Positions 1 to 8,662 of a DNA stretch of 20,067 nucleotides are shown piece after piece. The position numbers and the translations under genes were made by a program. The stretch is taken from NCBI GenBank assembly GCA_030040475.1, contig JASHTQ010000541.1, positions 1-20,067 of the forward strand, given 5' to 3'. This stretch comes from Streptosporangiaceae bacterium (GTDB taxonomy: Bacteria > Actinomycetota > Actinomycetes > Streptosporangiales > Streptosporangiaceae). Under the pieces are notes generated by a model. That model saw only the letters and a list, made by a program, of their open reading frames with translations, was not told where the DNA came from and made no database searches. Each line of letters begins with the position of its first letter. Position 1 is the stretch's first letter.

Positions 1-78
1 GAGTCACTGCTGTACGCGGCCGCGTTCACCGCCGTGTTCGCGCCGCTGGCCGTCCGCGCCTTCAAGCGCCGGGTGTGA
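1..78 (+). CDS. C-terminal end of an ABC-2-type transporter permease (partial)
   Basis: Reading frame 1 is open from the window edge to a TGA at 76-78 and encodes 25 residues beginning ESLLYAAAFTAVFAPLAVRA and ending KRRV. A hydrophobic helix followed by a short basic tail (AVRAFKRRV) is how the last membrane segment of DrrB/ABC-2-type drug-export permeases usually ends, from family knowledge. The 5' part lies outside the window, so the assignment rests on this tail alone. The minus-strand regulator that follows reads through this segment and stops at 4-6, so the two genes overlap tail to tail by about 75 bp. It could instead be another membrane protein with a similar last helix. Confidence 0.5.
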   Translation, partial: ESLLYAAAFTAVFAPLAVRAFKRRV

Positions 79-3000
79 CCAGTCGGGCATCGTGTCCATG
101 GTGACCCGCGTGCCGCGCTGGTAGGCGTCCTCATAGCGGGCGTCGCCCAGCGCGGCACGTGCTTGCCCGGCAACCCGCTCCTCATCTTTTTCTACCGAAC
201 GATCCGTGGTTCCCCGGATGGCCAAGCTGGCACCGATGAGTTCGGCGGCCCGGCCCGGGTCGGCCTCGCGCAGCGCGAGATCGGCCAGGCCGATCAGAAC
301 CGCCCCGATGACCGGGGCATCGGCCGTCAGCCGCGCGGCGGCCAGCGCCTCGGCGTGCCAGCCGCGGGCCGCCGCCAGGTCGCCCGCGGCGCCCGCCAGG
401 TAGCCAAGTCCGCTGGCGACCTTCGCGTACAGGTGCCGTTCCATGCTCGCGGACCCGGTCAGCTCCACGGCCCGCAGCAGCTCGGCCCGCGCGGCGTCGT
501 GCCGTCCCTCCAGCCGGGCCATGTCGCCTGTCAGGTACGCCGCATGGACGAGCACCTGGGGCAGCCCGGCCCGTTCCGCGCTGTGCCGCACGGCGGCGAG
601 CTCGGCCATCGCCGTCTCGCGCTCGCCGAGGGACCAGCGCTCATACGCGCCGAACAGGCGCAGGCCCAGCTCGTCTTCCGTGCTGCCGAGCTCGGCGGCA
701 AGGTCGGCGGCCCGCCGGAAGTGACCGGCCGCGACGGCGTGCTCGCCCCGCATGCTCGCCATCATGGCCAGGCCGCCGACCGCGATCGCGCGGCCCCACC
801 GGTCCCCGAGCGCCTCGAACATCCCGGCCGCGGCGAGGAAGTCCTCCTCCGCCTGGGCGTGACGGCGGCCGTAGTTGACGGTCACGTGCCCGCGGATCAC
901 CCGCGCGGCGGCGCTGACCCACGGCTCGGGATCGGCCACCACGTCGTCGAAGGCGTCGGGCGGCACCGGCCCGGCCCCGGTCATGAACGCCCCGAAGTGC
1001 GCGCCGACGGGGCCGACCACCCGGAGCACCGGATCGGCCGGGTCAGGTATCGCCGCGGTGAGCTCGGTGACCCTGGCGAACCACGCCTGCGCGCGGTCCT
1101 TACGCGGCGTGTCCTCCGCAAGCAGCGCCCCGACCGCGTACGTACCCGCCAGCCTCTCGGCGTCCAGCCCCGTCGGCGGCTGCCCGTCACCGGGAACCTC
1201 GAGCGCCTCGGCGATCAGGTCGGCGCCCTCGACCCTCATGCTGCGCAGCAGCCAGTACCAGCCGAACGCGCCGGCCAGCCGAACCGCGGTGCGCCGGTCC
1301 CCGGCCGCGGCAGCGGCGCGGATGGCCGCGTGCACGTTGTCCTGGTCCTGGGCCAGCCGGCGGAGCCAGTCAAGCTGCTCGGCGCCGCGCAGGTGATGCA
1401 CGCTCCCCTCGGCCAGGCTCGTGAAGTACCGCCCATGCGCCGCGCGCAGCGCGTCCTGCTCCCCCGCCTCGGCCAGCCGCTCCTGGCCGTAGGCCCTGAT
1501 GATCTCCAGCATCCGGTACCGTGCGCCGTCCGGCCCGTGCCGAACCGTGAGCAGCGATTTGTCCGCGAGCGCGGTCAGCAGGTCGAGCACCTGGCCGGCG
1601 GCGAGGCCGGGCTGACCGGCGGCCGGGCCTGCGCAGACCAGTTCGGCCGCCTCGAGCGTCGCGCCGCCGGTGAACACGGAGAACCGGCGCCACAGCGTGC
1701 GCTCGGCGTCGTCGAGCAGGTCCCAGCTCCAGTCGACGACCGCGCGCAGCGTCTGATGCCGGGGTACCGCGGTGCGGCTGCCGCCTGTCAGCAGCTGGAA
1801 CCTGTCGTCGAGGCGGGCCGCGACCTGCTCGGGGGCCATCGTCCGCAGCCGGGCCGCGGCCAGCTCGATGGCCAGCGGCATGCCGTCGAGCGCACGGCAG
1901 ATCCGCGCGACGGCCGGCGCGTTGGCCTGCGTCACCTCGAAGCCGGGCAGCACGGCGCGGGCCCGCTGCGCCAGCAGCCGGACCGACGCGTAATCCTCGG
2001 GCTGAGATACCACCGCCCGTTCGGCATGAATCGAAGACGATACGGCGGGATCCGGCGGCAAGGTCAGCGGGCCTACGGTCCACAGCGCCTCGCCGGTGAT
2101 CGCGAGCGGCTCGCGACTGGTGGCCAGGATGCGGACCCGCGGGCAGGCGGCGAGCACCCGGTCGGCCAGGTCGGCCGCGGCGGCCACCAGGTGCTCGCAG
2201 TTGTCAAGGACAAGCAGCGCCCGCCTGGCGGCCAGCGCGGCGAGCAGCCTGCCGAGCGCGTCGGCCGGCTCGTCCATCGCCGCGAGCGACGACGCCGACC
2301 TGCGCGTGTTCAGCAGGGCCTGCTCGCGCAGGCCGAGCGCGCCGAGCACGGCGGGCGCGACGTCGGCGGGATCGGTGACCTGGGCCAGCTCCACCAGCCA
2401 CACCCCGTCCGCCGTCGCGCTCAGCTCGGCGCGGGCCGCCTCGACGGCGAGCCGGGTCTTACCCGCGCCGCCCGGGCCGGTCAGCGTGACCAGGCGGTGC
2501 GCGGCCAGGAGCTCGGCGACCCGGGCGAGCTCGGCGTCCCTGCCGACGAAGCTGGTGAGTTCGGCCCGCAGGTTGCTGGGGTTCTGGTCCGCGGCGGGCT
2601 CCGGGCTCGCGCGCGGAGCGGGCCTGGCCGGCGGGAGCTCGTCGGCGCGCAGGATCTCCAGGTGCAGCGCGGCAAGCTCCGGCGACGGCTGCACGCCGAG
2701 CTGCTCGGCGAGCCGCTGCCTGGTCTGTTCGTACACCTCGAGCGCCGCGCCGCGCTGGCCCGATTGCTGCAGCGCGCGCATCAGCCTGGCGGCCAGGGTC
2801 TCGCGCATGGGATGCGCGGTCACCAGGCCCTCGAGCTCGGCGACCAGCGACGCGGGCGGCCCGGTGCGCAGCTCGGCGTCGACGCGGTGCTCAAGCGTGA
2901 TCAGCCGCAGCTCGTCAAGGCGGGCGATCGCGGCCCGGCCGAAGTCGGTCTCGGCCACGTCGGCAAGCGCCGGGCCCCGCCACAGGGCCAGCGCCTCCCG

Positions 3001-3378
3001 CAGCGTGGCCGCCGCCGCGGCCGGGTTCTCGCCCAGTTGCGCCCGCCCCGCGGCGGCAAGCTCCTCGAACCGGACCACGTCCGTGCACCGGGGGTCGAGC
3101 CGCAGCTGGTACCCGGTCGGCCGGGACTCGATCGCCGCCTCCGGCACGGCCCGGCGCAGCCGGGAGACCAGGGCCTGCAGCGCGTTCGCCGCCCCGGCCG
3201 GCGTCTCGTCGGCCCACAGCCCGTCGATGAGCTGGCCGGAGGTCACCAGCCTGCCCGGATGCAGCGCCAGCATGATCAGCAGGGCGCGCAGCCTGGCGCC
3301 GCCCACCTCGACGACGGCGCCGTCGGCCGGGTCGGGACCGGTCCGGACCTCCAGCGGCCCGAGCATTGCGACCTGCAC
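4..3378 (-). CDS. AfsR/SARP-family transcriptional regulator with BTAD, NB-ARC ATPase and TPR-like regions
   Basis: The 1124-residue protein has the classic large-SARP layout. Residues 1-95 form an OmpR-type winged helix (AMLGPLEVR start, LWADETPAGAANALQALVSRLR). Residues 96-245 are the bacterial transcriptional activator domain. Residues 275-520 are an NB-ARC/STAND ATPase with FVGR at 277-280, Walker A GPGGAGKT at 301-308, Walker B LLVLDN at 388-393, ATSREPL at 419-425 and GMPLAIELAAAR at 499-510. The remainder is Ala-rich and helical, as in TPR-like sensor regions. Family members switch on secondary-metabolite or other regulons when the STAND module is activated; the target here is unknown. 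The start is GTG at 3378, with an internal ATG at 3366 as an alternative; neither has a strong ribosome site. The 3' end overlaps the preceding permease gene, a possible but unproven target. Confidence 0.9.
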   Translation of the reverse strand: MQVAMLGPLEVRTGPDPADGAVVEVGGARLRALLIMLALHPGRLVTSGQLIDGLWADETPAGAANALQALVSRLRRAVPEAAIESRPTGYQLRLDPRCTDVVRFEELAAAGRAQLGENPAAAAATLREALALWRGPALADVAETDFGRAAIARLDELRLITLEHRVDAELRTGPPASLVAELEGLVTAHPMRETLAARLMRALQQSGQRGAALEVYEQTRQRLAEQLGVQPSPELAALHLEILRADELPPARPAPRASPEPAADQNPSNLRAELTSFVGRDAELARVAELLAAHRLVTLTGPGGAGKTRLAVEAARAELSATADGVWLVELAQVTDPADVAPAVLGALGLREQALLNTRRSASSLAAMDEPADALGRLLAALAARRALLVLDNCEHLVAAAADLADRVLAACPRVRILATSREPLAITGEALWTVGPLTLPPDPAVSSSIHAERAVVSQPEDYASVRLLAQRARAVLPGFEVTQANAPAVARICRALDGMPLAIELAAARLRTMAPEQVAARLDDRFQLLTGGSRTAVPRHQTLRAVVDWSWDLLDDAERTLWRRFSVFTGGATLEAAELVCAGPAAGQPGLAAGQVLDLLTALADKSLLTVRHGPDGARYRMLEIIRAYGQERLAEAGEQDALRAAHGRYFTSLAEGSVHHLRGAEQLDWLRRLAQDQDNVHAAIRAAAAAGDRRTAVRLAGAFGWYWLLRSMRVEGADLIAEALEVPGDGQPPTGLDAERLAGTYAVGALLAEDTPRKDRAQAWFARVTELTAAIPDPADPVLRVVGPVGAHFGAFMTGAGPVPPDAFDDVVADPEPWVSAAARVIRGHVTVNYGRRHAQAEEDFLAAAGMFEALGDRWGRAIAVGGLAMMASMRGEHAVAAGHFRRAADLAAELGSTEDELGLRLFGAYERWSLGERETAMAELAAVRHSAERAGLPQVLVHAAYLTGDMARLEGRHDAARAELLRAVELTGSASMERHLYAKVASGLGYLAGAAGDLAAARGWHAEALAAARLTADAPVIGAVLIGLADLALREADPGRAAELIGASLAIRGTTDRSVEKDEERVAGQARAALGDARYEDAYQRGTRVTMDTMPDWSHPALEGADGQRREHGGERGRVQQ

Positions 3379-3448
3379 GGCCTCAATTCTGCCCGAAGTG
3401 CACGACCCCGCCCGCCAGACGCAGATCCCGCGTTCCGCTGCCCTCGCC

Positions 3449-3461
3449 TGTCACATTGACA
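3449..3461. promoter_or_regulatory. Short palindrome upstream of the SARP-type regulator
   Basis: TGTCA-CAT-TGACA is a perfect 5-bp-arm inverted repeat about 70-80 bp upstream of the regulator start, in the 210-bp gap between the regulator and the ATPase gene. It may be an operator or part of the regulator's promoter. I see no convincing -10/-35 pair around it, so the assignment is weak. Confidence 0.25.
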
Positions 3462-3528
3462 CCAAATTTGCGGGAAGATCCGGGCTCCTGGGAAGAAAAG
3501 GGGGCCTGGGAGGCACCTAATCTTCCCG

Positions 3529-3574
3529 GAAGCCCGAAAATTCCCCGACAATTGTCCCGTCTGTATCGGGCTTC
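3529..3574 (-). terminator. Candidate terminator downstream of the sugar ABC ATPase gene
   Basis: GAAGCCCGA (3529-3537) and TCGGGCTTC (3566-3574) form a perfect 9-bp inverted repeat with a 28-nt loop, beginning 14 bp past the stop codon of the minus-strand ATPase gene. The loop holds a smaller palindrome, GACAATTGTC (3547-3556). There is no long T-run on the minus strand, which is common for actinomycete hairpin terminators. A further pair, GGGAAGAT (3472-3479) with ATCTTCCC (3520-3527), lies just beyond. Confidence 0.45.
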
Positions 3575-3588
3575 AGCTGTGATCGCCG

Positions 3589-4749
<1,161 letters not shown>

Positions 4750-4779
4750 CGCGCCTCCCGGGCTGCGCCGATCCCTTGA

Positions 4780-4791
4780 TGGAAGGTTCCA
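4780..4791. promoter_or_regulatory. Operator-like inverted repeat upstream of the ABC ATPase gene
   Basis: TGGAA-GG-TTCCA has perfect 5-bp arms and sits directly downstream of the candidate -10, 31 bp before the start codon. That is a position where a bound repressor would block transcription. The arms equal those of the LacI-type palindrome at 13055-13068, but the centre here is 2 bp rather than 4 bp. Confidence 0.45.
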
Positions 4792-4796
4792 CCATT

Positions 4797-4826
4797 TATC
4801 GAACTGCGTCCCGCCGACAATGTCAA
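4797..4826 (-). promoter_or_regulatory. Candidate sigma-70-type promoter of the ABC ATPase gene
   Basis: On the minus strand a consensus -35, TTGACA (4821-4826), is followed after 18 bp by TCGATA (4797-4802); a shifted GATAAA at 4795-4800 gives a 20-bp spacer. It lies about 50 bp upstream of the ATG at 4749, after the LacI stop at 4875. The -35 context (CTCTTGACA) is the same as that upstream of the solute-binding-protein gene. Confidence 0.5.
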
Positions 4827-4874
4827 GAGGGTGGAATGCGCAGTTCGGCCGCGAGATCCGGGTGCCGAACCCGG

Positions 4875-5903
4875 TCAGGTTCTGGGCTGCGGGGTGCTGC
4901 CGCCGAGGCGCAGCCAGGACGCGACGAATTCGCCCGGCTCGTCGTCCGGGCCCTGTCCGACCTGGCGCAGCGCGCGGGCCAGCACGCGGCGTGCGATGTC
5001 CTCGACCGGGATCACGACGCTGGTCAGCGTCGGCTGCAGCAACTCCGCCCCGACGCTGCCGTCGAAGCCGACGACGGCCAGGTCACGGCCGATGCGGAGG
5101 TTCAGCTCCGCCGCGACGCTGTAGACGATGATCGCGATCTTGTCGCTGCCGGTGAGCACCGCGTCGGGCCGGGCCGACGTTATGAACGAGCGGATCGAGG
5201 CGTGCGCGCTGGCGTCGTCGTCGATGCCGAGCAGGCCGACTCCGTCGCCGGCCACGCCGCGCTCGGCAAGCCCGGCACGGAATCCGGCCTCGCGCTCGGC
5301 GTCCCAGTGGTGTCCCGAGGCGTACCCGATGTAGCCGGGCCGCCGCAGGCCCAGGTCGAGCACGTGCCGCACCGCCTGCGCCTCGGCGTCGGCGTTGTCG
5401 ATGTCGGCCCAGTGCTGCGGCAGGCCGGCGGCGATCCGGCCGAAGGCCGCGAACGGCATGCCGACCTCGGCGAGCAGGGCCACCCGCGGGTCGTCGGCCT
5501 CCAGATCGGACAGCACGAACGCGTCCACGCTGCGGCTGCTGATCAGGCGGCGCATCTCGGCGCGGGGATCGTCGTCGCCGGTGACGACCACCACCCGGTA
5601 CTGCCGGCGCGCGGCCTCGGCGACCAGCGCCTGCAGGAACTGCATCATGATGAGGTTCTTCGGCTGCAGTTGCTCGGCCGACATCAGGTAACACAGCTGC
5701 ATGGTCCGGCGAGATCGCAGGCTGCGCGCGCCGTGGTTGGGGTGGTAGCCGAGCTGGGCGACCGCCTCGAGGACCCGGCTGCGGGTGGCGGCACCGACCC
5801 GGCCGCTGCTGTTGAGCACGTTCGAGACCGTCTGCCTGCCTACGCCAGCGGCCCGGGCGACGTCCTCGATCGTCACGTTGCGCTGGGCCGCCGGCAAGAC
5901 CAC
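4875..5903 (-). CDS. LacI-family transcriptional regulator
   Basis: The 342-residue protein has a standard LacI layout: HTH plus hinge at about residues 8-62 (VTIEDVARAAGVGRQTVSNV, later LGYHPNHGARSLRS), then a periplasmic-binding-protein-like effector and dimerisation domain (SVDAFVLSDL, PDAVLTGSDK, DLAVVGFDGS, LTSVVIPVEDIARR). It aligns end to end with the first half of the double regulator at 12035-14119, including a shared effector-pocket stretch GLPQHW.DIDN, so the two are paralogues probably sensing related ligands. Its position next to the sugar ABC ATPase suggests control of that gene and perhaps the alpha-glucosidase operon; the ligand is not known. The GTG at 5903 was chosen because TAAGGT ends 6 nt before it (a leaderless arrangement) and because AAGG also lies at ribosome-site distance. 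It is divergent from the PHP gene with almost no spacer. Confidence 0.93.
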   Translation of the reverse strand: MVLPAAQRNVTIEDVARAAGVGRQTVSNVLNSSGRVGAATRSRVLEAVAQLGYHPNHGARSLRSRRTMQLCYLMSAEQLQPKNLIMMQFLQALVAEAARRQYRVVVVTGDDDPRAEMRRLISSRSVDAFVLSDLEADDPRVALLAEVGMPFAAFGRIAAGLPQHWADIDNADAEAQAVRHVLDLGLRRPGYIGYASGHHWDAEREAGFRAGLAERGVAGDGVGLLGIDDDASAHASIRSFITSARPDAVLTGSDKIAIIVYSVAAELNLRIGRDLAVVGFDGSVGAELLQPTLTSVVIPVEDIARRVLARALRQVGQGPDDEPGEFVASWLRLGGSTPQPRT

Positions 5904-5909
5904 CAGCTC

Positions 5910-5922
5910 ACCTTACTAGGGT
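5910..5922. promoter_or_regulatory. Overlapping divergent -10 elements for two leaderless-type genes
   Basis: On the plus strand TAGGGT (5917-5922) ends 7 nt before the ATG at 5930. On the minus strand TAAGGT (5915-5910) ends 6 nt before the GTG at 5903. Both fit the actinobacterial TANNNT element at the distance expected if transcription begins on the start codon. The 13-bp segment is itself nearly palindromic (10 of 13 positions). No clear -35 was seen on either side. Confidence 0.5.
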
Positions 5923-5929
5923 GGACGGG

Positions 5930-6934
5930 ATGGATCCGGTACAGGCGTTGCGGCGGATCGCGTTCGAGCTGGAGCGCGGCGGCGCGCCGACCTACCGGGT
6001 GCGGGCGTTCCGCCGCGCCGCGCAGGTGGCCGAGGGCGCGGCGGCGGGCGAGCTTGAGCGCCGGGCGCGTGACGGGACCCTGCAGTCGCTGCCCGGGATA
6101 GGCGAGACCACCGCCCAGGTCATCGCCGAGGCCGTCCGCGGCGAGCAGCCGGCCTACCTGTCCCGGCTGCTCGCGGGTCAGCCGACGGCCGAGCGCACCG
6201 GCCTGCTCCTGGAGCTGCGCGGTGACTGCCATAGCCACTCGGACTGGTCCGACGGCGGCAGCCCGCCGGGCGAGATGGCCCAGGCGGCGCGCGACCTCGG
6301 GCACGAGTGGCTCGCGCTGACCGATCACTCGCCCCGGCTGACCGTGGCCAACGGGCTGTCGGCCGAGCGCCTGCGCGCTCAGCTGAAGCTCGTGGCGGCG
6401 CTGAACGAGCAGCTGGCGCCGTTCCGCATCCTGACCGGGATCGAGGTCGACATCCTCGAGGACGGCGCGCTCGACCAGCGCGAGGACCTGCTCCGCACGC
6501 TGGACGTCGTGGTCGCGAGCGTCCACTCCCAGCTGCGGATGCCCGCCGGGCCGATGACCGCCAGGATGCTGGCCGCGATCCGCAACCCGAACGTGGACGT
6601 GCTCGGGCACTGCACGGGGCGGCTGCTCGGCGGCGGCCGCGGCCGCAGGCCCGAGTCGGTCTTCGACGCCGAGTCGGTCTTCGCCGCCTGCCGCGAGGCC
6701 GGCGTCGCGGTCGAGATCAACTGCCGGCCCGAGCGGATGGACCCGCCCGACCCGCTGCTGCAGCTGGCCGCCGGGCTCGGCTGCGTGTTCGCCATCGACA
6801 GCGACGCGCACGCGCCCGGGCAGCTGGACTGGCTGTCCAACGGGACCGTGCGGGCGGAGAAGTTCGGCATCTCCGCGGACCGGGTGATCAACGCGCGCGG
6901 CGCCGACGAGGTGACCGCGGGGAGGCGGGGCTAG
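5930..6934 (+). CDS. HhH-PHP domain protein (PolX-like PHP metal-dependent phosphoesterase)
   Basis: The 334-residue protein begins with a PolX-like helical domain (MDPVQALRRIAFELE) and a helix-hairpin-helix LPGIGETTAQVI (54-65). A PHP domain follows from about residue 97, with the metal ligands visible: His101/His103 (HSHSD), Asp132-His133 (LTDHS), Glu172 (GIEVD), His199 (SVHS), His227 (LGHCTG) and Asp292/His294 (DSDAHAPGQLDW). PHP domains hydrolyse phosphoesters or act as nucleases with a trinuclear metal centre. There is no polymerase palm domain, so this is the stand-alone type common in actinomycetes; its substrate is unknown. I prefer ATG 5930 over the in-frame GTG at 5921 because the GTG overlaps the apparent -10 TAGGGT and because relatives start MDP. 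Converges with the alpha-glucosidase gene, 29 bp away. It is not obviously linked to sugar uptake. Confidence 0.88.
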   Translation: MDPVQALRRIAFELERGGAPTYRVRAFRRAAQVAEGAAAGELERRARDGTLQSLPGIGETTAQVIAEAVRGEQPAYLSRLLAGQPTAERTGLLLELRGDCHSHSDWSDGGSPPGEMAQAARDLGHEWLALTDHSPRLTVANGLSAERLRAQLKLVAALNEQLAPFRILTGIEVDILEDGALDQREDLLRTLDVVVASVHSQLRMPAGPMTARMLAAIRNPNVDVLGHCTGRLLGGGRGRRPESVFDAESVFAACREAGVAVEINCRPERMDPPDPLLQLAAGLGCVFAIDSDAHAPGQLDWLSNGTVRAEKFGISADRVINARGADEVTAGRRG

Positions 6935-6963
6935 CCACTCGGGATCCAGCGGGTGCGTGACGG

Positions 6964-8634
6964 CTAGGCGCCGAGGATCCAGGCGGTGGTGTCGGGGGAC
7001 AGCAGGCCGTCGCGGATGGTCGCGCTGGCCAGCAGCAGGGTCCCGCCGGGCAGCGGGACGGGCCTGGGCCCGAAGTTGGTGACCGACCGCCAGCCGCCGG
7101 GGCGGCCGAAGTGCAGCACCTGCCCGTTGCCCGGCATCCACTCGAGGGTTTCCGCGCCCTGCAGCCGGCGGCGCAGGCTGAGCGCCTGCTGGTACAGCGC
7201 CAGGGTGGACGCCGGATCCCGCTGCTGCTCCCGGACGCTGAGCGGACCGAACCAGTCCGGCTGCGGCAGGTGCGCGGTGCCGCTGCCGAACCCGAACGAC
7301 GGGCCGTCTGCCGTCCACGGCAGCGGGACCCGGCAGCCGTCGCGGCCCTTGTCGGTGCCGCCCGAGCGCGCGAAGACCGGATCGCGGACCAGGTCCGGGG
7401 GAATGTCTGCCACCTCGTGCAGCCCGAGCTCCTCCCCCTGGTACAGGTAGGCCGACCCGGGCAGCGCCAGCATCAGCAGGGTCGCCGCCCTGGCGCGGCG
7501 CAAGCCGAGGTCAAGGTCCGGGTCGAGCGAGGTGCCGTTGCTCAGCAGCCAGTCCCTGGCGTTGCGGGTGCTGCGGCGCTCCTCGAAGGGCAGCGCGTAG
7601 CGGGTGGCGTGCCGGACCACGTCGTGGTTCGACAGCACCCAGGTGACCGACGCGCCATGCTGCTGCGCCTCGGCGAGGTTGTCGGTGATCACCCGGAGGA
7701 ACTCCCCCGCATCCCAGTTCGCCTCGAGCAGGTCGAAGTTGAAGGCCTGCCCGAGGCCCTGCGGGCTGGCGTACCGCGGCCGCCGGGACGGGTGCACCCA
7801 GGCCTCGGCCACCGCGGCGCGCGGCGGCCGGTACTCGTCGAGCACCCGCCGCCACTCGGCGTAGATCTCGTGCACCTCGTCCCGGTCCCAGAACGGATGG
7901 GTGCCGTGCGGGAGCGGCCAGTCGGCCATGTGCCCGTTATGGCTGACCGGCTCCAGCGGCTCGGACAGGTTCTTGGCCAGCCCGTGGGCCACGTCGACGC
8001 GGAACCCGTCGACGCCGCGGTCGGACCAGAACCGAAGCGTGCCGAGGAAGTCCTCGCGGACCTCGCGATTGGCCCAGTTCAGGTCCGGCTGCTGCGCGGT
8101 GAACAGGTGCAGGTACCACTGCCCGTCGGGGACGCGCTCCCAGGCTGGCCCGCCGAACCCCGAGACCCAGTCCGAGGGCGGCAGCGCCCCGTCCGAGCCC
8201 AGCCCGTCGCGGAAGATGTAGCGGTCCCTGGCGGGCGACCCCTTCGGCGCGGCCAGCGCCTCGCGGAACCAGCGGTGCCGGCTGGAGGTGTGGTTCGGCA
8301 CGATGTCGACGATCACCTTGATGCCGCTGGCGTGCAGCCCGGCCGCCAGCTCGTCGAAATCGGCCAGCGTGCCGAGCAGCGGGTCGACGTCGCGGTAATC
8401 GTCTACGTCATACCCGCCGTCTACCAGGGCCGACGGGTAGAACGGGCTGAGCCAGACCGCGTCCACCCCGAGCCGGGCAAGGTACTCGATCCGCGAGGTG
8501 ATCCCGCGCAGGTCGCCCACGCCATCGCCGTCGGAATCGGCGAAGCTGCGCGGGTAGATCTGGTAGACAACCGCCTGCCGCCACCAGTCGGCGCTGGGGA
8601 CGGCAGGACGCGAGGAGGTCGGCATGGTGCGCAT
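6964..8634 (-). CDS. GH13 alpha-glucosidase (oligo-1,6-/alpha-1,4-glucosidase type)
   Basis: The 556-residue protein has an (alpha/beta)8 GH13 domain from WWRQAVVYQIYPRSF (17-31). Conserved regions: DIVPNHTS (110-117), GFRVDVAHGL with nucleophile Asp214 (210-219), AVAEAWV with acid/base Glu277 (274-280), and LSNHD with transition-state Asp338 (334-338). QPDLNW (182-187), right after the long B domain, is typical of alpha-glucosidases acting on short maltose or isomaltose-type substrates rather than amylases. There is no signal peptide, so it is cytoplasmic. It is the last gene of the transporter operon, 28 bp after the MalG-type permease stop, and would cleave the imported sugar. Exact linkage specificity cannot be read from sequence; trehalose synthase or sucrose-cleaving activity are less likely alternatives. 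Start ATG 8634, with ATG 8625 three codons later also possible. Confidence 0.92.
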   Translation of the reverse strand: MRTMPTSSRPAVPSADWWRQAVVYQIYPRSFADSDGDGVGDLRGITSRIEYLARLGVDAVWLSPFYPSALVDGGYDVDDYRDVDPLLGTLADFDELAAGLHASGIKVIVDIVPNHTSSRHRWFREALAAPKGSPARDRYIFRDGLGSDGALPPSDWVSGFGGPAWERVPDGQWYLHLFTAQQPDLNWANREVREDFLGTLRFWSDRGVDGFRVDVAHGLAKNLSEPLEPVSHNGHMADWPLPHGTHPFWDRDEVHEIYAEWRRVLDEYRPPRAAVAEAWVHPSRRPRYASPQGLGQAFNFDLLEANWDAGEFLRVITDNLAEAQQHGASVTWVLSNHDVVRHATRYALPFEERRSTRNARDWLLSNGTSLDPDLDLGLRRARAATLLMLALPGSAYLYQGEELGLHEVADIPPDLVRDPVFARSGGTDKGRDGCRVPLPWTADGPSFGFGSGTAHLPQPDWFGPLSVREQQRDPASTLALYQQALSLRRRLQGAETLEWMPGNGQVLHFGRPGGWRSVTNFGPRPVPLPGGTLLLASATIRDGLLSPDTTAWILGA

Positions 8635-8662
8635 CTGTCTGGCTGTCCGTGCTCCGCGTTCC

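Noticed and set aside
163..3459. A 1098-codon open frame on the plus strand opposite the SARP-type regulator
   Set aside because: It is rich in Arg, Gly, Pro and Gln with no domain, and exists because GC-rich codons leave few stops on the complementary strand. The minus strand carries clear domains.
3547..3556. Palindrome GACAATTGTC as an operator
   Set aside because: It lies in the loop of the candidate terminator behind the ATPase gene and is far from any start codon, so terminator structure explains it better.
5873..7318. A 481-codon minus-strand frame covering the PHP gene
   Set aside because: It is antisense to a protein with all PHP metal ligands and has no recognisable domain.
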